DNA from: Candidatus Thiodiazotropha taylori
GTDB lineage: Bacteria; Pseudomonadota; Gammaproteobacteria; Chromatiales; Chromatiaceae
DNA length: 9,333 bases
Assembly: GCA_019100305.1 (NCBI GenBank)
Contig: JAHRHW010000155.1
Span: 1 to 9,333, forward strand
Direction: 5' to 3'
The notes below the pieces were generated by a model, which saw only the letters and a program-made list of their open reading frames with translations, ran no database searches and was not told the origin of the DNA. Shown in pieces: positions 5,763 to 9,333 of the stretch. The position numbers were made by a program, and so were the translations under genes. Position 1 is the stretch's first letter; every line of letters begins with the position of its first letter.

Positions 5763-6554
5763 ATGAGTAACTCAATCTACATCGTTGATGCATTCACGCA
5801 CAAACCATTCAAAGGCAACCCTGCGGCGGTCTGTCTGCTTGAGCAGCCGGTCGATACCGCATGGATGCAGTCCATCGCAAGTGAAATCAACCTGTCCGAT
5901 ACAGCATTTCTACTGCCGATGGGGGACGGTGAGTGGAACCTTCGTTGGTTCACACCTCGTACGGAAGTCGATCTCTGTGGCCATGCAACGCTTGCCGCTG
6001 CTCATATACTCTGGAGTGAACTGGAGCAAACCCAGGAGCAATTGGTTTTCCACAGTCCCAGCGGTCTGTTAAAGGCCTGCAGGGAGCCGCAGGGGATAAT
6101 GCTCGATTTTCCAATAGATCATCTGATCGAGGAGAGCAACGATCAACCCTTGATCGATGCGTTGGGCAGTCGACCGGAAAAGGTATTCAGGGGGAGGGAG
6201 GACCTGTTAGCCGTTTACCATAGCGCACAGCAGGTCAGAACCCTCAGCCCAGATCAATTGGCATTGTCTAACATCGCTTGCCGCGGTGTGATAACGACGG
6301 CCCCTGGTGATGAAGACGGGGTGGACTTTGTCTCTCGCTTTTTTGCCCCGGCCCTTGGCATTCCGGAGGATCCAGTCACAGGCTCGGCGCACTGCACGCT
6401 GGCCCCATATTGGAGTAACCAGCTTGGCAAGCAGACATTGAAAGCCTACCAGGTCTCACAGCGTGGTGGGGAGATCGAAATTAGGATGAGTGGTCAACGG
6501 GTTATGCTGATTGGCCAGACAGTTACTATCATGGAGGGTAAGCTTCGTGCCTGA
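5763..6554 (+). CDS. PhzF-family isomerase/epimerase-like protein
   Basis: A 263-residue member of the PhzF family (diaminopimelate-epimerase-like fold). PhzF itself isomerises trans-2,3-dihydro-3-hydroxyanthranilate, but most family members act on unknown substrates. Seen: the N-terminal VDAFTHKPFKGNPAAVC (8-24), NLSDTAFLL (43-51), WFTPRTEVDLCGHATLAAAH (62-81) with H74, and FFAPALGIPEDPVTGSAH (193-210) with D203. In PhzF the three catalytic positions are Glu45, His74 and Asp208; here the first is Asp46, a conservative but unusual change. ATG 5763 is chosen over a TTG at 5739 because GGGAGA (5751-5756) sits 6 bases before it and homology starts there. The protein is cytoplasmic, with no phenazine genes nearby. 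It overlaps the aminotransferase gene by 8 bases. Confidence 0.92.
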   Translation: MSNSIYIVDAFTHKPFKGNPAAVCLLEQPVDTAWMQSIASEINLSDTAFLLPMGDGEWNLRWFTPRTEVDLCGHATLAAAHILWSELEQTQEQLVFHSPSGLLKACREPQGIMLDFPIDHLIEESNDQPLIDALGSRPEKVFRGREDLLAVYHSAQQVRTLSPDQLALSNIACRGVITTAPGDEDGVDFVSRFFAPALGIPEDPVTGSAHCTLAPYWSNQLGKQTLKAYQVSQRGGEIEIRMSGQRVMLIGQTVTIMEGKLRA

Positions 6555-7407
6555 ATCACCTCAATGTTGGATAAATGGGAAACTGGTCAATCGAAACGAA
6601 GCAAAAGTTTCTGTTTACGACCATGGATTTCTGTATGGTGATGGTATCTTTGAAGGGATACGGTTTTACAACAAAAGCCCATTCATGCTACATGAGCATC
6701 TTGTACGATTACAAAAATCCGCCAAGGCAATCGCACTTGAAATTCCTTACGGCAATCAGGCGATTACTAACGCGATCGAACAAGTCATCAATAATTTCAC
6801 GGACGATTCCGGTTACTTGAGATTGATCGTGACACGAGGTGTAGGGCGATTGGGGATAGATCCTACAGGCTGTACAAAACCAAGTCTTTTTATCATGGCG
6901 GATCAACTGGCGATTGTCAGTGAACGGATCAGAACAACGGGCGTGAAATTAATAATCGCATCCACACGACGCTTGCCCAATGACGGCCTGGACTCCAGGA
7001 TAAAAAGCCTCAACTACCTGAATCAGATTTTGGCGAGAATGGAAGCAAACCAGGCAGGTGCAGATGAAGCTGTGTTGCTCAATCAGGCGGGCAGGGTTGC
7101 TGAAGGTACTACAGAGAACCTGTTCATAGTCGTGGAGGGTAGATTGCTGACGCCACCCGTAACTGAAGGTGCCTTGGATGGCATTACGCGTAAACTGGTG
7201 ATTCAGTTAGCGCAGCAAAATGGGGTATCGGTGGCAGAAAGTCCGTTAACCTCCTATGATCTCTACAATGCTGATGAGTGCATCTTAACCGGTACTGGTG
7301 CCGAGATGATACCTGTTCGGAAAATTGACGGAAGAAGAGTGAATGCCTGTCCTGGACCTGTATTTCAACAATTGGAAGGGTATTACAGGAAAATGATAGC
7401 TGCCTAG
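6547..7407 (+). CDS. ilvE: Class IV PLP aminotransferase, branched-chain (IlvE-like)
   Basis: A 286-residue fold-type IV aminotransferase. Motifs are INGKLVNRNEAKVSVYDHGF (9-28), the YGDGIFEGIR block (30-39), the PLP lysine K153 in DSRIKSLNYLN, the PLP-supporting glutamate E186 in VAEGTTENLF, and the phosphate-binding TGTGAEMIPV (248-257). The sequence resembles short archaeal-style IlvE enzymes, which move the amino group between branched-chain amino acids and 2-oxoglutarate. D-amino acid transaminase and 4-amino-4-deoxychorismate lyase are sister activities and cannot be excluded. The start is GTG 6547, because GGAGGG (6533-6538) lies 8 bases upstream; the in-frame TTG at 6511 lies deep inside phzF. 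The 8-base overlap with phzF suggests translational coupling. Its place in a MocR/PhzF unit makes a dedicated role, rather than housekeeping IlvE, possible. Confidence 0.88.
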   Translation: MPESPQCWINGKLVNRNEAKVSVYDHGFLYGDGIFEGIRFYNKSPFMLHEHLVRLQKSAKAIALEIPYGNQAITNAIEQVINNFTDDSGYLRLIVTRGVGRLGIDPTGCTKPSLFIMADQLAIVSERIRTTGVKLIIASTRRLPNDGLDSRIKSLNYLNQILARMEANQAGADEAVLLNQAGRVAEGTTENLFIVVEGRLLTPPVTEGALDGITRKLVIQLAQQNGVSVAESPLTSYDLYNADECILTGTGAEMIPVRKIDGRRVNACPGPVFQQLEGYYRKMIAA

Positions 7408-7518
7408 GGTGGGTACTGACAGCTCTACAGAGCCAAAACAGTTATTTGAAGCGGTATCCTTGTTCAGCGGAATGATGAGTGGCGTAACCTGAATTTTCCA
7501 GTGCCTTAGGTCAGGAGA

Positions 7519-7539
7519 TTCACGAATAATTCGTGTGAA
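7519..7539. repeat. Palindrome between convergent ilvE-like and rnfH genes
   Basis: CACGAATAATTCGTG (7521-7535) is a perfect palindrome around a single central base, flanked by TTCA on the left and TGAA on the right with a two-base offset. It lies 9 bases beyond the rnfH stop, in the 140-base gap after the aminotransferase. It may end one or both transcripts, but it is AT-rich in the centre with no T-run. An operator role is less likely at a convergent site. Confidence 0.35.
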
Positions 7540-7547
7540 TACCGTGA

Positions 7548-7808
7548 TTAATCATCTCGCCGTTCGACAAGCTCGGGGTCTGCAGTAATCTCACGATAGA
7601 CCTCTATTCTTGAACCCTCTTCAACAACCGCATCCAACTTGGCTATTTTGCCAAAGATTCCCACTTTCTGGCGAGACAGATCAATCTCCGGAAACTGTTC
7701 AAGCAGGCCTGACTTCACGATTGCCTGCATTACAGTGGAACCGTCAGGCACCTCAAGTTTTAGCCATAACTGTTTGAATTTGTCTGCGTAGGCAACACCA
7801 ATGTTCAT
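7548..7808 (-). CDS. rnfH: RnfH-family ubiquitin-like protein
   Basis: An 86-residue beta-grasp protein of the RnfH (UPF0125) family. The ending block EVYREITADPELVERR (69-84) is diagnostic, with VGIFGK (49-54) and the N-terminal strand MNIGVAYADKFKQLWLKLEV also typical. Family members are encoded either with rnf genes or beside ratA. The biochemical role is unresolved, and a maturation or assembly function for Rnf is only proposed. It starts 23 bases after the rnfE stop and is the last gene of the rnf operon. The Shine-Dalgarno is weak (TTGG). The C-terminal double Asp follows a charged tail. It is cytoplasmic. Confidence 0.93.
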   Translation of the reverse strand: MNIGVAYADKFKQLWLKLEVPDGSTVMQAIVKSGLLEQFPEIDLSRQKVGIFGKIAKLDAVVEEGSRIEVYREITADPELVERRDD

Positions 7809-7831
7809 TTTAAAATACCAACAGTGATCAA

Positions 7832-8524
7832 TCAGGATGATTCTGGTTGTAATTCGGCTGAAACGTCAGTAGCCTTTTGCTCTCTTTCAGCTATTTTACG
7901 GTCCACCAATCTCTTCATTGCCAGAATGAATCCCATAACCAAAAAACCTCCAGGTGGTAAGATGATCAATAGAAAACCTTTGTAGTCCTCTATCAGTGTA
8001 ATCTCAATCAGTTGAGCCCAACTGCCGAGCAGCTGTGCAGCGTTGTTAAACAAAGTACCACTGCCCAGTATCTCTCTCGCCGCACCGAGTAATACCATTG
8101 CGAAGGTGAACCCTATACCCATCATTAAACCGTCATACATGGATTTCACAACGGTATTGCGGGAAGCAAAGGATTCCGCCCGACCAAGAATGGCACAGTT
8201 CGTCACGATCAACGGGATGAAAAGGCCCAGTACTTTATGCAGATCATGAACCCAGGCGTTCATCGACATGTCGACCAGTGTCACCAGCACGGCGATAATC
8301 AGTACAAATACCGGGATCCGAACCTGCGGGGTGATAATACCGCGCAACAGGGAGATCAACAGGCCGGAAGCGACCATAACGACTGTCGTAGCAAGACCCA
8401 TTCCCAGGCCATTGGTTGCAGTACCGGTTACGGCTAAAAGTGGGCAAAGACCTAAAGCTTGTGCAAAAACGATATTGTTATCCCACAAGCCATCTTTGGT
8501 AATACGTCTATAATCACTGCTCAT
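7832..8524 (-). CDS. rnfE: Rnf electron transport complex subunit E
   Basis: A 230-residue integral membrane subunit of the Rnf complex, which couples electron flow between reduced ferredoxin and NAD+ to Na+ or H+ movement across the inner membrane. About six hydrophobic segments are visible (roughly 18-33, 39-62, 70-92, 98-115, 130-150, 182-204). The conserved blocks LGLCPLLAVTGTATNGLGMG (24-43) and FIPLIVTNCAILGRAESFA (102-120) carry C27 and C110. In Rnf/Nqr complexes the equivalent cysteines of RnfA and RnfE hold an iron or Fe-S centre inside the membrane. REILGSGTLF (150-159) and LPPGGFLVMG (189-198) are also family signatures. It begins 7 bases after rnfG ends. The C-terminus is a charged tail rich in Glu and Lys. 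The start is the ATG at 8524, with family homology from residue 8 onward. Confidence 0.96.
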   Translation of the reverse strand: MSSDYRRITKDGLWDNNIVFAQALGLCPLLAVTGTATNGLGMGLATTVVMVASGLLISLLRGIITPQVRIPVFVLIIAVLVTLVDMSMNAWVHDLHKVLGLFIPLIVTNCAILGRAESFASRNTVVKSMYDGLMMGIGFTFAMVLLGAAREILGSGTLFNNAAQLLGSWAQLIEITLIEDYKGFLLIILPPGGFLVMGFILAMKRLVDRKIAEREQKATDVSAELQPESS

Positions 8525-8531
8525 AATCGAT

Positions 8532-9203
8532 TTACTCGCTTAAGGAGGCACGTTGCAGAGGCTCGTCATCTGAATTGATTACAGGTGGGCGGAGTAGTTC
8601 GTCCGTATGTTGCTGGAAAAAAACCAGACCATCATGGACCGCGGTGACGATAGCGCGAGGTGTGATGGTCGCACCACTGAACTGATCAAACTTTCCGCCA
8701 TCCTTTTTGACACGCCATTGTTGATTGGAGGTGTTGTCTAACGAATGATCGTTAAAACCTAAAATCCAGTCATCTTTCGCCACCTCGATCTTATCACCCA
8801 GACCGGGTGTTTCCGCGTGTGACAGTACTCTAACGCCCAATACCTCTCCCTTAGAATTGATCCCCATAATAAGCCGAATATCTCCAGCGTATCCCTTGCC
8901 GACAACTTCCCAGGCAAGTGCATTGACCTGCATACCCTGCAGTCCCCGGTATACCGTTAGATTGTCTCCCTTCTTATTGGAAATGCTCAAAGGTTGATCG
9001 AGTAGATCACTGTCATAGTATTCAGTGGGGACAACCTGATTCAGAGAACGCAGCAGATCCTCTTTTTGTCTTGCCATGATGTCATCCTTGGTGGCGATAT
9101 TGCCGGCTACCAAAAGTGCGGTTGCAAGTGTAGAGAAGCCACCTAACAGTACGGCCTGATAGCCAACCCGTTTACGATATTGGGGTTCTTTTGGAGTGCT
9201 CAT
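8532..9203 (-). CDS. rnfG: Rnf electron transport complex subunit G (covalent FMN subunit)
   Basis: A 223-residue subunit with one N-terminal membrane helix (about 14-34, VGYQAVLLGGFSTLATALLV) and a periplasmic FMN-binding domain. The flavin site is SGATITPRA (176-184), where T179 is expected to carry FMN through a phosphoester bond formed by the ApbE flavin transferase. Preceding blocks GYAGDIRLIMGI (104-115) and HAETPGLGDKI (129-139) are typical of RnfG/NqrC. The start codon overlaps the rnfD stop (ATGA), with GGAG about 10 bases upstream, pointing to translational coupling. Compared with enterobacterial RnfG it has a longer polar C-terminal tail ending in QRASLSE. No ApbE gene is in the window. 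Confidence 0.96.
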   Translation of the reverse strand: MSTPKEPQYRKRVGYQAVLLGGFSTLATALLVAGNIATKDDIMARQKEDLLRSLNQVVPTEYYDSDLLDQPLSISNKKGDNLTVYRGLQGMQVNALAWEVVGKGYAGDIRLIMGINSKGEVLGVRVLSHAETPGLGDKIEVAKDDWILGFNDHSLDNTSNQQWRVKKDGGKFDQFSGATITPRAIVTAVHDGLVFFQQHTDELLRPPVINSDDEPLQRASLSE

Positions 9204-9333
9204 TTGCTATCAGCTCCCTCACTGCTGTATACCAATGGCTCACCTTTTCGGTCACGTCCGTAAATTCGTGGTTTCAGGTAGTGATCGATCAAGGGGGTAC
9301 AGGCATTCATTAACATGACGGCAAACGCCACGC
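9200..9333 (-). CDS. rnfD: Rnf electron transport complex subunit D, C-terminal end only
   Basis: The last 44 codons plus two bases of a larger gene that continues beyond the right edge. The visible part is a final membrane helix, VAFAVMLMNACTPLID, followed by HYLKPRIYGR and a polar tail to the stop TGA at 9200-9202. This helix plus a basic PR-x-YG ending is the typical RnfD C-terminus. RnfD carries covalent FMN and is a membrane subunit of the pump. The tail after YGR is about 20 residues longer than I expect from enterobacterial RnfD. Gene order D-G-E-H confirms the assignment. Confidence 0.93.
   Translation of the reverse strand, partial: VAFAVMLMNACTPLIDHYLKPRIYGRDRKGEPLVYSSEGADSK

Noticed and set aside
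7548..9333. Nqr rather than Rnf assignment
   Set aside because: Gene order D-G-E followed by rnfH, and the RnfE/RnfG sequence signatures, fit Rnf; Nqr operons do not carry rnfH.

Overview
The window looks like chromosome of a gammaproteobacterium with moderate GC. An rnfD-rnfG-rnfE-rnfH run, a YfeX-type DyP peroxidase and MocR/PhzF genes with gammaproteobacterial-looking sequences suggest a Chromatiales-like or sulfur-oxidising lineage. That placement is an inference from protein style only; no marker gene is present. I see no tRNA, rRNA, transposase, CRISPR array or phage gene.

Layout. (1) Positions 1-2180, minus strand: a compact four-gene run, read right to left: a YCII-domain protein, a FemAB/BioF2-like GNAT acyltransferase, a 103-residue protein of unknown function, and an unknown protein that leaves the window at position 1. 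Gaps of 8, 26 and 15 bases suggest one operon. (2) Positions 2181-3153 are mostly non-coding but hold several signals: a good sigma-70 promoter driving a 53-codon plus-strand gene, a strong 16-bp hairpin after it, a 22-codon minus-strand hydrophobic micro-ORF with an excellent Shine-Dalgarno, and a 17/19 match to the Fur box. The Fur box lies between the micro-ORF and the peroxidase gene. (3) Positions 3154-4038, plus strand: a class P DyP heme peroxidase of the YfeX type. (4) Positions 4213-7407: a MocR-type regulator on the minus strand, divergent from a two-gene plus-strand unit encoding a PhzF-family isomerase and a class IV (IlvE-like) aminotransferase. The aminotransferase starts with GTG inside the end of phzF. 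(5) Positions 7548-9333, minus strand: the 3' end of an rnf operon (partial rnfD, then rnfG, rnfE, rnfH), encoding part of the Rnf ion-translocating ferredoxin:NAD+ oxidoreductase.

How the genes fit together. The Rnf genes are one membrane complex. The MocR/PhzF/aminotransferase group looks like a regulator with its own small amino-acid-related pathway, because MocR proteins commonly control a divergent neighbour. The DyP peroxidase next to a Fur box suggests iron-linked expression of a heme enzyme. No clear new multi-gene system is visible. The points most worth following are the Fur-box region with its hydrophobic micro-ORF, the 53-residue orphan gene, and the Glu-to-Asp change at the expected PhzF catalytic position.
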